Positions 37,361-46,200 of a DNA stretch of 64,000 nucleotides are shown here, piece after piece. Location of the stretch: the NCBI GenBank assembly GCA_958295945.1, contig OY282386.1, positions 1,429,371-1,493,370 of the forward strand, read 5' to 3'. Source of the stretch: Candidatus Poribacteria bacterium. Its GTDB lineage: Bacteria; Poribacteria; WGA-4E; WGA-3G. Under the pieces are notes generated by a model that made no database searches, was not told where the DNA came from, and was given only the letters and a program-made list of their open reading frames with translations. Within the stretch, counting starts at the first letter, position 1; every line of letters begins with the position of its first letter. Position numbers and translations under genes: made by a program.

Positions 37361-37864
37361 TTGCCAAACAGACGTATTTCTTTTAGAATGTCCCTAAATA
37401 CTTCTTTAAGGAATAGTCTCTTGAAAAAGAAATATATAGTTGAATTAACTGATATTGAGCGTGAAGAACTAAACAAGTATATAAGTAAAGGAGAAAATAA
37501 AGCGTATAAGATCAGGCATGCACACATCTTATTGAAATCCGATGTAAATGGTCCTCGCTGGACTGATAAGCAGATAGCTGAAGCTTACTCGTGTCATGAG
37601 CAGACGGTTTACAATGTGCGGCATCGTTTTGTAGAAAAGGGTTTATCGGGAGCGTTGGATCGAGTGCACCGCAAAACACCTCCGTGTCCTCGAAAGTTGG
37701 ATGGTGAAGCAGAAGCGCGTCTGATTGCGTTGAGTTGTAGCGAACCGCCTGAAGGCTATAGCAGGTGGTCCCTTCGTCTTCTTGCTTCGGAATTCGTGAA
37801 GCTTGAAATCGTTGAGAGTATTTGTTCTGAAACAGTGCGCCAGACGCTAAAAAAAACGAACTAA
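37361..37864 (+). CDS. IS630 transposase, N-terminal frame
   Basis: This 167-residue frame holds the helix-turn-helix part: WTDKQIAEAYSCHEQTVYNV and GLSGALDRVHRKTPPCPRKL, typical of IS630. The functional start may be at the internal ATG or the KKKYIVELTD region. It stops just past a run of eight A (37849-37856), where a minus-one shift would continue into NELKPHLVEQWVIPP. Confidence 0.8.
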   Translation: MPNRRISFRMSLNTSLRNSLLKKKYIVELTDIEREELNKYISKGENKAYKIRHAHILLKSDVNGPRWTDKQIAEAYSCHEQTVYNVRHRFVEKGLSGALDRVHRKTPPCPRKLDGEAEARLIALSCSEPPEGYSRWSLRLLASEFVKLEIVESICSETVRQTLKKTN

Positions 37865-37875
37865 AGCCACACCTG

Positions 37876-38547
37876 GTGGAACAATGGGTAATCCCACCCA
37901 CCGAAAATGCTGAGTTTGTCGCAGCAATGGAAGAAGTGCTTGATCTCTATCAGAAACCTTTAGACACAGATGTGCCGGTTGTGAATATGGATGAACAACC
38001 TGTAACGTTGAGGGATGATATTCGCGAGCCGTGCCCCCTCAAACCGGGTCAAATCAAGCGTGTAGATAATGAATATAGACGCAATGGCACAGCACAACTT
38101 TTCATATTCACAGAAGCACTAACGGGGTGGAGAGGCGTGTCTGTGCGTGAGCGTCGGACTGCGGTGGATTGGGCACAAGAGGTAAAGGTGCTATTAGACG
38201 AGGTGTATCCGAAAGCAAAACGAGTGATTTTAGTTTGTGATAATCTGAATACACATAAAGTTTCATCCTTGTATAAAGCGTTTCCAGCAGCGGAAGCACG
38301 CCGTTTATGTGCTCGTTTAGAAATCGTGTATACGCCCAAACATGGAAGTTGGTTGAATATTGCTGAGATAGAACTTAGCGTGCTAACACGACAATGTTTA
38401 GGTCGTCGCATCCCTGATATAGAAACACTACGACGAGAGACACAAGCTTGGGAAAAAAGACGAAATGGTGAAGCGAAGCAAGTAGACTGGCAATGGACAA
38501 CGGATGATGCTCGCATCCGATTGAAACGCTTATACCCACAATTTTAG
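37876..38547 (+). CDS. IS630 transposase, C-terminal DDE frame
   Basis: This 223-residue frame holds the catalytic half: PVVNMDEQPVTL (first Asp), VILVCDNLNTHK (second Asp) and YTPKHGSWLNIAEIEL (Glu). It begins at a GTG downstream of the A-run and probably is expressed as a frameshift fusion with the upstream frame. Confidence 0.85.
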   Translation: MEQWVIPPTENAEFVAAMEEVLDLYQKPLDTDVPVVNMDEQPVTLRDDIREPCPLKPGQIKRVDNEYRRNGTAQLFIFTEALTGWRGVSVRERRTAVDWAQEVKVLLDEVYPKAKRVILVCDNLNTHKVSSLYKAFPAAEARRLCARLEIVYTPKHGSWLNIAEIELSVLTRQCLGRRIPDIETLRRETQAWEKRRNGEAKQVDWQWTTDDARIRLKRLYPQF

Positions 38548-39421
38548 TGTGGACAGTCTACTAGTGCTACGTGGGCACCAGATGGGCGTTCTTTTGCTTT
38601 TGCGTCGAACCGTGATGGAAATTTTGAAATCTATATTAAGAAATTCAATGAAGCTCAAACGCATCGGTTGACAAACGGTCCGGAGGACGATTTTGATCCT
38701 GTATGGTCAGCTTTTTCTCCTGCCTGGTCACCTGATGGAAATTGGATCGCTTTTGTAGCCGAGAGAATAGGGGAATATCATATCTACAAAATAGATATCA
38801 ACGGCAATAATCTACAGAGACTGACTAACCAAGGAAAATTCAACCTTACCCCAGCCTGGTTTCCAGATGGACAATCAATTGCTTTCGGTTCTGGCGGTGT
38901 CGGTAGCGGTATCTATGTGATGGACGCAGATGGAAAACATCCCCGACAGATTATAAAGCTGCTACATGGAGTCGGACCTTCTTTAAATCCTGCTTGGTCT
39001 CCTGATGGAAAACAGATTGCTTGTGTCGGTAATGATGGGGATGGGAATGATATCTACATCATGGATACAGATGGACAAAACGCCCGCCGCATCTCACTTC
39101 TTGGGTTATGGAGTGACAATCCTGCATGGTCCCGTGATGGTAAGTGGATTGCCTACGATGCCTACGAGGCAGAAATTGCGAATCCTCCGGATAACCCGAA
39201 TGCGGTGCGACATATTTTTATCGTTTCTGTCAAAGGGGGCGAGCCACGGCAAATCACACAACATCCTGTGTCAAATTCTTCTCCCGCCTGGGTCCCCGGA
39301 AGTTTTTTCTCCGTTTCTCCGACTGTGGACACCCAGACGACTCTCTGGGGTCGGTTGAAACAAGTTGAACGTATGACGCAATAAAGAGAATTACGGTTCA
39401 CCATGAGGAGTATACCTAACA

Positions 39422-39850
39422 ATGAGCAAAATCGGTTCATTCCAAAAATGGAACATCACTGTTCTTAGTGTAAGTCTTCTACTTGGCGTCTTATTTGCCT
39501 ATTGGTATATAGTAAAACATCCAACAGTTGAAATTGTAAACCTACCCGTAAAACAGTCATCCACATACACGGGGAAAATGTCAACGCCAGAGCACAGTGA
39601 GACACCGGCAAAGCTTAGTAAAACAGATATCAAAGAAGTCACAAAAAGTGTTGACTTTCTTGAGATGCTTGAAAAGCAAAGCGCAGTTGGAAATCGATCT
39701 AACTTTAAAAACGGAACTACAGATACTGGATCTGAACTCAGTCAAGAAGAGATATATCAACTCATCCGAGAAGGTATTTCCTATTATGATAACCTAAGTT
39801 GCTACCTATATCCAAATAGCATTTTAATATTTGTAGCAATAAGGTCGTGA
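39422..39850 (+). CDS. Small membrane-anchored protein, C-terminus replaced by a MITE-like repeat
   Basis: This 142-residue protein has one membrane helix (about 12-31, ITVLSVSLLLGVLFAYWYIV) followed by a polar, probably periplasmic part rich in Ser, Thr and Lys. I do not recognise the family. The last about 19 codons (after YYD) are inside the MITE-like repeat that begins at 39790, so the original C-terminus is lost. GAGGAG lies about 11 bases before the ATG. It follows the split propeller gene by 37 bases. Confidence 0.5.
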   Translation: MSKIGSFQKWNITVLSVSLLLGVLFAYWYIVKHPTVEIVNLPVKQSSTYTGKMSTPEHSETPAKLSKTDIKEVTKSVDFLEMLEKQSAVGNRSNFKNGTTDTGSELSQEEIYQLIREGISYYDNLSCYLYPNSILIFVAIRS

Positions 39851-39974
39851 CAAATCCTCCAAACTGCTGCAATAGTTAATTCCATGGGTTTCCTCCATTT
39901 GTTTGTAGTAAATAAAAACATTATAGAAGAAATCTCATGGATAAAACAGAATTTATAAGTAGCAACTTAGGTTA
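39790..39974. repeat. MITE-like repeat, copy 2 (TAACCTAAGTTG family)
   Basis: This 185-base element has ends TAACCTAAGTTGCTACCTA and the complement of TAACCTAAGTTGCTACTTA, 18 of 19 matching. Its interior does not resemble copy 1 (19590-19735), so only the ends are conserved, as in MITE families moved in trans. It lies in the 3' end of the 39422 gene. Confidence 0.7.
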
Positions 39975-40154
39975 GTATAGGGAAATATCTGTGTTATTAT
40001 GGATAGACCTTATTTTAGCCACACAGTGAATCTACACATTTCTTTTTACTAATCTGAACAACCTAAACAACATCCTTGCTAAACACGAAATATCTTGCAA
40101 TCTTCTTTGACATTAGGCATAATAATACTGAACTATCTTTCAAGGAAGATTTGC

Positions 40155-41174
40155 ATGATACGGGTGCCTTTCCAAACTTTGTGTGATGAATTTTATCGTG
40201 TGCTTTCATCTGTTGGATTTGCAGATGAACGTGCGCAATTATGTGCACGTTTGTTTGCCGAAAACCAACGCGATGGTGTTTATTCACACGGTCTCAATCG
40301 GTTTCCCGGATTTGTAGCAGGACTAAAGAGCAAACAGATTGATTTCCGTGCACTACCGGAGCAAATAGAAAGTTTCGGCGCGTTAGAACGTTGGGATGGC
40401 AAGATGGGGGTAGGTCTTGTGAACGCACACTTATGTATGCAGCGTGCCATGGAACTTGCGGAAACACATAGTATAGGTTGTGTGGGACTTTCTAATACAA
40501 ACCATTGGATGCGTGGTGGTGCTTATGCTCTACAAGCAGCAGAGTCTGGATTTATGGGAATGTGTTGGACAAATACGACTAAACTCATGCCGCCCTGGGG
40601 TTCTGCGGAGAAGAAGATCGGGAACAATCCATTAGCAATTGCTATACCTCGTGATGACGGACATATTCTACTTGATATGGCGATGAGTCAGTATTCAAAC
40701 GGAAAATTAGAAGTACTCAAATTGCAAGGCAAGCAGCTGCCGCTACCGGGTGGGTATGATGCTCAGGGTGAACTAACGATTGAACCTGCAGAGATTCTCG
40801 ATTCCCAAAGAGCACTCCCAATCGGCTATTGGAAAGGTTCAGGTTTGGCACTGGTGCTTGACACAATGGCTGCCGTTATTTCAGGAGGACAAGCGACACA
40901 TCAGATTGGGAAACAGAAATCAGAATATGCTGTCTCTCAGGTCCATATTGCTATCAATGCCTCTGGTATGATGGGACAGACAGTATTAGAAGAAACCGTG
41001 GAAGCAATTATCAATGACTTTCATACCGCTGTTCCGTTAGATGAAAACGAAAAGGTGCGCTACCCTGGAGAAGGTATGTTACACACACGGCAGGAGAGTT
41101 TAGAAAATGGTGTGCTTGTTGACGAGAAACAGTGGCAGGCATTGTTGGAAATGGATAGTAGCAAGACACACTGA
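40155..41174 (+). CDS. yiaK: 2,3-diketo-L-gulonate reductase-like (YiaK), malate/L-lactate dehydrogenase superfamily
   Basis: From ATG 40155 (AAGGA about 9 bases before) this encodes 339 residues. It follows E. coli YiaK closely: DGVYSHGLNRFPGFV, GCVGLSNTNHWMRGGAYALQ with the catalytic His, CWTNTTKLMPPWGSAEKKIG and ALPIGYWKGSGLALVLD. YiaK reduces 2,3-diketo-L-gulonate with NADH in L-ascorbate or related sugar-acid use. The FAH-family gene follows 123 bases downstream, which fits a sugar-acid catabolic pair. Confidence 0.85.
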   Translation: MIRVPFQTLCDEFYRVLSSVGFADERAQLCARLFAENQRDGVYSHGLNRFPGFVAGLKSKQIDFRALPEQIESFGALERWDGKMGVGLVNAHLCMQRAMELAETHSIGCVGLSNTNHWMRGGAYALQAAESGFMGMCWTNTTKLMPPWGSAEKKIGNNPLAIAIPRDDGHILLDMAMSQYSNGKLEVLKLQGKQLPLPGGYDAQGELTIEPAEILDSQRALPIGYWKGSGLALVLDTMAAVISGGQATHQIGKQKSEYAVSQVHIAINASGMMGQTVLEETVEAIINDFHTAVPLDENEKVRYPGEGMLHTRQESLENGVLVDEKQWQALLEMDSSKTH

Positions 41175-41297
41175 TACAACTATAAATCTTATTCGGAGAT
41201 TGTTGTGACCTTACGCGCAGGTTCAAAGGTGCGACTACCTTTGAAAGAACGGAGTCATCCACTTGTCAAATAATTTAACATAGGAGCAAAATACTGA

Positions 41298-42146
41298 ATG
41301 AAACTTGCATTCTTCGATGATTACCATCTTGGTGTATTAAAAGAAAACGGAATCGTTGACATCAGCAATGCACTCAACGATATTCAATACCATGCCCCAC
41401 AAGAACTAATTCAAATGGTAATCGCAGATTTTGATAATCTGCATTCAAAAATTGTGGATGTAGCAGAAAACGACATCCCAATTTCGTTAGATAACGTCAC
41501 CCTTAATGCCCCGCTGCCGCGTCCTGGACAACTTGTTTGTCTTGCTGGTAACTACATTGAACCGGACAGTCCATCTCGTGGTGATTTCAATGCATTCCTT
41601 AAGTCCCCAACGGGTGTTATTTCTACCAAAGAGACTGTTGAACTCCCTGAAGTAGATGTAACTGTTTTTCATTTTGAACCTGAGTTAGCGATTGTCATCG
41701 GGAAAACTGCCAAACATCTTACCGAAGAAAATGCGCTTGACCATGTGTTCGGATACACACAATTTATTGATGTATCTGCGCGCGGTTTGCCGGGTGGGTT
41801 CTTCTTGGGAAAAAGTTGGCACACCTTTGCACCGATGGGACCGGGGCTTATCACCGCTGATGAAGTTCCCGATCCGAATGCACTCGGTGTACAACTCTGG
41901 ATAAATGACAGATTGCAGCACGATTTTTCTACAAACTCAATGGCGCGTTTCGTCCCAGAATTGCTTGCAGAGGTGACGAATGTACTAACATTGGAACCGG
42001 GTGATGTTGTCTCTACAGGCACACATCACGAGGCACTTACCGCCGTTGGTGACGGTGATACAGTGCGATTGGCAATTGATGGTTTTGGCCCTGATCTTGT
42101 CGTTAATGTTCACGACCCGTTAAAGCGTACCACATGGCGTGGGTAA
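41298..42146 (+). CDS. Fumarylacetoacetate hydrolase (FAH) family protein
   Basis: This 282-residue protein has the FAH fold motifs. PGQLVCLAGNYIEPD opens the catalytic domain, VFHFEPELAIVIG carries two acidic metal ligands, GYTQFIDVSARGL and GKSWHTFAPMGPGLI follow, and the end has LEPGDVVSTGT. Family members cleave C-C bonds or hydrate 2-keto acids, for example 2-keto-3-deoxy-sugar acids. The exact reaction is unknown. A GGAG-like site lies about 12 bases before the ATG. It is in line with the yiaK-like gene. Confidence 0.88.
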   Translation: MKLAFFDDYHLGVLKENGIVDISNALNDIQYHAPQELIQMVIADFDNLHSKIVDVAENDIPISLDNVTLNAPLPRPGQLVCLAGNYIEPDSPSRGDFNAFLKSPTGVISTKETVELPEVDVTVFHFEPELAIVIGKTAKHLTEENALDHVFGYTQFIDVSARGLPGGFFLGKSWHTFAPMGPGLITADEVPDPNALGVQLWINDRLQHDFSTNSMARFVPELLAEVTNVLTLEPGDVVSTGTHHEALTAVGDGDTVRLAIDGFGPDLVVNVHDPLKRTTWRG

Positions 42147-42316
42147 CAAAAAAGGTTGACAACTACACAGGTTTGCATGTATAATTTTAAAAAATAGAGA
42201 TTTTAGGACGTAATTCAAGCCGATAGTACAAATTGGAATGCGATTACCCAAGCTGCAAGAAATTATATCTCGTAAAATAGAACATACCTGTTCTTGATGA
42301 TAAGGAGAAGTGATTG

Positions 42317-43243
42317 ATGAACACACACAGAAATATAGCCATTCATGCTATCTTTGCCTTTGTCTGTGTATGGATGGTAGGATGCGGAGGTTGTAATCCT
42401 GAACCGGTGCCATCAGGAATGACACCACTTGATGGAAAAGAAACCGGAGGGACAGCTGTCCGTATTACTGGCGAAAAGTTTGACATGAAAAACGGTGTTA
42501 CTGTGACTTTCGGCGGACAGCAAGGTACTGATGTTTCAGTTCCGAGTAAGACAGAAGTAACTGTGAATACGCCTCCAGGCACAGCAGGACAAACAGTGGA
42601 TGTTGTTATTATCAATAAAGGAAAACCTGATGCCCCTGTTACACTCACGCAAAAGTTCACATACACCGATGCAATCCCACCGACGGTAACCAGTACTGAT
42701 CCTACAGATGCTACAGTTTTCTCTGAGTACGAAAACTCTTTGAATGTCCGGGATAACCTGTCGGTTACCTTTAGTGAACCGATTGATGTCAATAGCGTTA
42801 CAATTGATGTCGCAGTTGCTAAGACAGAAGATTCTATGAGCGAACCTGCGGAAGCAACACTTGCTGGCACGGTCAACGGTGAAGGTGATTCTGTGACATT
42901 TACTTCAGATATGCCGATGCGTGCGGGACGGATGTATACTGTAACCGTTTCTGGTGCCACAGATATGGCAGGAAATACCCTTGAGTCCTCATACAGTTTC
43001 AGCTTTAGTGTGACAAGTCCTGAACCGGTTGACAGATATCTCGTAAAGGAAGAGGACATTGTGGAAGCCAATGGTGAAGCCGCCCTTAAACACATCGCTG
43101 CGCGCCCTGAGATTTATGACGATGCCGAGAAGTGGACGCGGTTAGTCGCAGGAAATCAGGACGATTATATCTTTAATAGGAATAAATTAAGCGTTGGTCA
43201 ACGTTTATGGGTTAAACGTGGTCCGGCATGGGGTGATAAATAG
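42317..43243 (+). CDS. Lipoprotein with IPT/TIG, SbsA-type Ig and LysM-like C-terminal domain
   Basis: This 308-residue protein has a signal peptide with lipobox MVGC. Residues 33-115 are an IPT/TIG domain (SGMTPLDGKETGGTAVRITG). Residues 118-235 are a Big_5 Ig-like domain (PPTVTSTDPTDAT, ITVSGATDMAGN region). Residues 240-308 (RYLVKEEDIVEANGEAALKH and RNKLSVGQRLWVKRG) resemble the LysM-like tail of cell-wall-binding proteins. AAGGAG precedes the ATG; TTG at 42314 is an alternative. A strong terminator follows. Confidence 0.7.
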   Translation: MNTHRNIAIHAIFAFVCVWMVGCGGCNPEPVPSGMTPLDGKETGGTAVRITGEKFDMKNGVTVTFGGQQGTDVSVPSKTEVTVNTPPGTAGQTVDVVIINKGKPDAPVTLTQKFTYTDAIPPTVTSTDPTDATVFSEYENSLNVRDNLSVTFSEPIDVNSVTIDVAVAKTEDSMSEPAEATLAGTVNGEGDSVTFTSDMPMRAGRMYTVTVSGATDMAGNTLESSYSFSFSVTSPEPVDRYLVKEEDIVEANGEAALKHIAARPEIYDDAEKWTRLVAGNQDDYIFNRNKLSVGQRLWVKRGPAWGDK

Positions 43244-43270
43244 TCCATATATCTTTGAATCGTAATAAGA

Positions 43271-43305
43271 ACAAAAATCCGTGTATCTGATACACGGATT
43301 TTTGT
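43271..43305 (+). terminator. Strong intrinsic terminator after the IPT/Ig lipoprotein gene
   Basis: A near-perfect palindrome, AAAAATCCGTGTA pairing with TACACGGATTTTT around a 5-base loop, ends in a T-run. It lies 27 bases after the stop codon. Confidence 0.85.
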
Positions 43306-43361
43306 TTTCCGCAATTCAGACAGGAAAGAATGACACTAAATTGACAGAAAACACCCCAGAC

Positions 43362-43444
43362 ATTGTAGCGCGGGGTCTCCGTGCCCCGCCATCGTGTATG
43401 AAGGGAACAGGTTTCCGCGGGGCACAGAGCCCCTGCGCTACAAT
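43362..43444. repeat. GC-rich inverted repeat, copy A
   Basis: ATTGTAGCGCGGGGTCTCCG at the left pairs with the complement of its counterpart ending at 43444 (GCGCTACAAT). A related copy is at 48028-48109. It is intergenic and non-coding. Confidence 0.6.
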
Positions 43445-43492
43445 AGCAGGTGGTTTTGGTCTATCTCAAGCAGGTGGTTTTGGTCTATCTCA
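43445..43492. repeat. Perfect 24-bp tandem duplication
   Basis: A 24-base unit beginning AGCAGGTGGTTTTGG is present twice with no change, directly after the GC-rich repeat. No gene is seen in 43244-43633 apart from repeats and the two terminators. Confidence 0.7.
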
Positions 43493-43567
43493 ATACGGGT
43501 AATAAGAAAAACCTTTAATTAACGCTTATGTGCAGGTAGGAAACCACACCTACAAAATATTAAAAAA

Positions 43568-43609
43568 GAAAATCGGATTGGGAACAACTCAATGTCCAAA
43601 TCCGATTTT
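43568..43609 (-). terminator. Intrinsic terminator of the cytochrome P460 gene
   Basis: AAAATCGGATT pairs with AATCCGATTTT, and on the minus strand a T-rich tract follows. It lies 24 bases after the P460-like stop codon. Confidence 0.75.
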
Positions 43610-43633
43610 GTTGTATGTCCTGCGAGATGTGTC

Positions 43634-44365
43634 TTAGGCACTGCCGTTACCAGTATCACCATTGCCGTTACCAGTATCACCATTGCCGTTACCAGTATCA
43701 CCATCGCCGTTAGTGTCACCATTGGCATCGCCGTTAGTGTCGCCATTGGCATCGCCGTTAGTGTCACCATTGGCATCGCCGTTAGTGTCGCCATTGGCAT
43801 CGCCGTTAGTGTCACCATTGGCATCGCCGTTAGTGTCACCATTGGCATCGCCGTTAGTGTCACCATTGGCATCGCCGTTAGTGTCGCCATTGGCATCCAT
43901 TTTAAGCGACACGAAGACGTAATCATTGCCTTCACCGGCTTTTGCGTGACAACCGTCACAACCTACACTATCTGCGACAGCCAGGTTGTTTCCGCCGACA
44001 CCGTATATCCATCCACCATAGTCCATATACTCCGGATCGTCGGATTTCGTCATTGATACGATCTGGGTAATTTCCGTATTGTCAGCATTCATGGCTTCCT
44101 TGACAATCATAGAACCAACAGGGTACATTTTATCACCCTCAGCCATGTTTGTCATAGCAGCGGCTTCATTGAAATAGATAGTCCGGGAACCCGCATCGTG
44201 AGCTGTTGTTCCCATTGGTACCGGTAGCGTAACGCTCATCCACGACAAGTGTTCTGCTGGCGGCTTCACCATGACAACTTCTAATGCGTCCTGTGAACGG
44301 TCACAAGACATAAATGCCATACAACAGATTAATATGGCAATAAGGGATATCTGAAATTTTAGCAT
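43634..44365 (-). CDS. Cytochrome P460-family lipoprotein with an Asn-Gly-Asp repeat tail
   Basis: This 243-residue protein has a signal peptide with lipobox FMSC (Cys21). A P460 domain follows at 35-155: SRTIYFNEAAAM, YPVGSMIVKEA and the c-type heme motif CDGCH (136-140). P460 cytochromes oxidise small molecules such as hydroxylamine or bind heme in the periplasm. Residues 158-243 are only NGDTNGDA repeats, then GNGNGDT repeats; their Asp-rich loops could bind calcium. AAGGAG precedes the ATG. A terminator follows the gene. Confidence 0.75.
   Translation of the reverse strand: MLKFQISLIAILICCMAFMSCDRSQDALEVVMVKPPAEHLSWMSVTLPVPMGTTAHDAGSRTIYFNEAAAMTNMAEGDKMYPVGSMIVKEAMNADNTEITQIVSMTKSDDPEYMDYGGWIYGVGGNNLAVADSVGCDGCHAKAGEGNDYVFVSLKMDANGDTNGDANGDTNGDANGDTNGDANGDTNGDANGDTNGDANGDTNGDANGDTNGDANGDTNGDGDTGNGNGDTGNGNGDTGNGSA
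43637..43899. repeat. 24-bp and 21-bp coding tandem repeats of the P460 tail
   Basis: About eight 24-base units (core CATCGCCGTTAGTGTC) and about three 21-base units (core GCCGTTACCAGTATC) encode the NGDTNGDA and NGNGDTG tail. Units are nearly identical, so copy number may vary between strains. Confidence 0.8.
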
Positions 44366-44588
44366 TATTAATGCTCCTTATCTATAGAATTCTAAGTATA
44401 GTTTGAAGAAGAGTTACATATCTATTATTGAGACTTTAAAGCAAAAAGCCGTTTTATGTTAGTTTGTCACTCTTCAAGTTTATGTACTACACAACCTATT
44501 ATAATGTTAACACAATTGCGTTTTTTTTACAAGTATTTAATTTACACCTAATTCAATTGGATTATATTGTTATAATATTTAGCAGTTA

Positions 44589-46196
44589 CTATTTGTTAAT
44601 CTGTAGAATTTCTGAACGAATTTGTAGAATATAGGGGTTCTTTGAATCTTGTGAATAAGCCTTATTTATTTCGCGTTGCGCTTCAGTTGTCCTTTTGAGA
44701 CGGTAATAGACAAGTGCCAACGTTGCGATATGTGTTGGTCTGTTATCACTTGCGATAACAGATTCAGCAAGTGTTTGCGCTTCATCAAGTGATCTGCTTT
44801 CCCTTGCGAGGAGTGCAGCTAACGCATCTTTTGGAAATGGCACATCAGGTGCAAGTTTGATGGCGCGTCGAAAATCTATCTCCGCCTTGGATGAATCACC
44901 GAGTTTTTCGTAAATCTGCCCACGCCACCAATATCCTGGTGCCCACGCAGGTTGATGCTGAATTCCCATCGTAAGCGCATTTTCAGCACCTCTGAGATTG
45001 TTTGACGCTTCACGGAGAGTGGCAAGTTGTGAGTATGTGTCCATGAAGTCTGGTTCGTGTTGAATAAGCGTGAGAAAGTGTGATTCTGCTTCACCCTGCT
45101 TCCCAAGTTGTGCTGTTATCATACCGAGATGTAGCAATGCTTGCCGTGAAACAGGTTCTAATTCAAGCACCCGTAGATATGTCTGCTTTGCGGAAACCAT
45201 CTCCTTCATCTGCATCTGAACATAAGCATAATCTTTTAGTGCGGGGATATAAGTTGGATCTACTTCAAGTGCCTTCGTTAGTTGTTCCAGTGCGGGTTTC
45301 CCTTGCTGTTTTTCAATATACTGGTGTGCCTGTAGGCGATAGACTTCTGCTAACGTTTGCCTGTGACGTTGGCGTGCACGTTTCGACGCTTCGGTATCCT
45401 TAAGTTGATCAAGCACATCTGCAAGTGATTTATAGAATATCGGTTCATGTGGTGATTGTTGGATAGCCTGTTCGTAAAAACGCTTTGCTGCAAGGAATTG
45501 ACTGCGTTTTGCTGCAACTTCACCCCTTCCAAAAGCAGCACTTGCCAACGTTTGATTCAATGTCAATGCATGCCGAAACACAGCATCTGCTTCACCAATA
45601 CGATTAAGTTTTAGTAGGACATGTCCAAGGTTGTTATAGGCAGCGGTTGTGTCTGGATAAAGTTGCACCGTCGTTATGTAGTAACGACGCGCCTTCTCCA
45701 AATTACCGCGTTCGGTTTCAATCTGCCCTAAGGCGATATACCATGTGACAGGTGCGTTTTCTCCTGCTCCTTTGATCGCTGTCTGAAACAATGTATCTGA
45801 TTCATCCAGTTGTTTATTACGATGATAGGCGGTGGCAAGTTTGGCTTGCACTGTCGGTTCAAAGGAGGTCCGTTCAGTATATGGAATTTCTGAAATCAGT
45901 TGTAATGCCTGTTGAAATGCCTCAATCGCATTGGGATAACGTCCTAATTTCGCGGCTGCATCACCTTCCCCGATATGTGCCATCAGAAAGGTAGGTGTGT
46001 CTTTCGCAATTGTTTGATATATATGTAATGCTTCTGCAAATTTCTCTTTTTTGAATGCTTGTTGTGCCTTATCAAGTCGCTCCTGAACCTTTATCGGATA
46101 GGTAGAAATATCCCACTGTTGTACCTCACCAAAAACTGGGACAGTGCATATCAGAAATAGTGTGCAGATGAATGTTCGCGACCGTAGGTGTTTCAT
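44589..46196 (-). CDS. Secreted TPR-repeat protein
   Basis: From ATG 46196 this encodes 535 residues with a signal peptide (FICTLFLICTVPVFG). About twelve TPR units follow, such as PNAIEAFQQALQLISE, AAYNNLGHVLLKLNRIGEAD and LASAAFGRGEVAAKR. TPRs bind partner proteins. The preferred start is 4 bases after the SurA-like stop, so the two genes form one operon and the TPR protein may help in envelope protein assembly. A longer frame to 46271 overlaps the upstream gene and is not needed. Confidence 0.82.
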   Translation of the reverse strand: MKHLRSRTFICTLFLICTVPVFGEVQQWDISTYPIKVQERLDKAQQAFKKEKFAEALHIYQTIAKDTPTFLMAHIGEGDAAAKLGRYPNAIEAFQQALQLISEIPYTERTSFEPTVQAKLATAYHRNKQLDESDTLFQTAIKGAGENAPVTWYIALGQIETERGNLEKARRYYITTVQLYPDTTAAYNNLGHVLLKLNRIGEADAVFRHALTLNQTLASAAFGRGEVAAKRSQFLAAKRFYEQAIQQSPHEPIFYKSLADVLDQLKDTEASKRARQRHRQTLAEVYRLQAHQYIEKQQGKPALEQLTKALEVDPTYIPALKDYAYVQMQMKEMVSAKQTYLRVLELEPVSRQALLHLGMITAQLGKQGEAESHFLTLIQHEPDFMDTYSQLATLREASNNLRGAENALTMGIQHQPAWAPGYWWRGQIYEKLGDSSKAEIDFRRAIKLAPDVPFPKDALAALLARESRSLDEAQTLAESVIASDNRPTHIATLALVYYRLKRTTEAQREINKAYSQDSKNPYILQIRSEILQINK

Positions 46197-46200
46197 CGGA

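Larger units (their letters stand above)
37317..38560 (+). mobile_element. IS630-family insertion sequence with CTAG target duplication
   Basis: This 1244-base element lies between CTAG at 37313-37316 and CTAG at 38561-38564. Its ends are imperfect inverted repeats sharing CACTAAAATT (left TGGAGTGTCTACACTAAAATT region, right complement with a few mismatches). It belongs to a different IS630 branch from the 17936 and 49551 copies. It carries two frames in the same direction as the gene it interrupts. Confidence 0.9.
37129..39384 (+). pseudogene. Secreted PD40/TolB-like propeller gene split by an IS630 element
   Basis: The 5' part (37129-37316) encodes a signal peptide and the first TolB-type unit, ISFNSNRTGQTDIYIIDTNG. 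The 3' part (38561-39384) continues in frame with SATWAPDGRSFAFASNRDGN and four or five more units such as PAWSPDGNWIAFVAE. Removing the IS and one copy of the CTAG duplication restores one frame of about 336 codons. AGGGG precedes the ATG. PD40 propellers bind partners in the periplasm, like TolB. The gene is inactive as assembled; the 3' frame has no evident start. Confidence 0.85.

Noticed and set aside
43637..43899. Regular repeats that could be taken for a CRISPR array
   Set aside because: The units are contiguous with no spacers and are in-frame codons of the P460-like protein tail.
43592..44056. Long plus-strand reading frames opposite the P460 gene
   Set aside because: They are translations of the same tandem repeat in the other direction (Val/Ile/Ser-rich), with no ribosome site.
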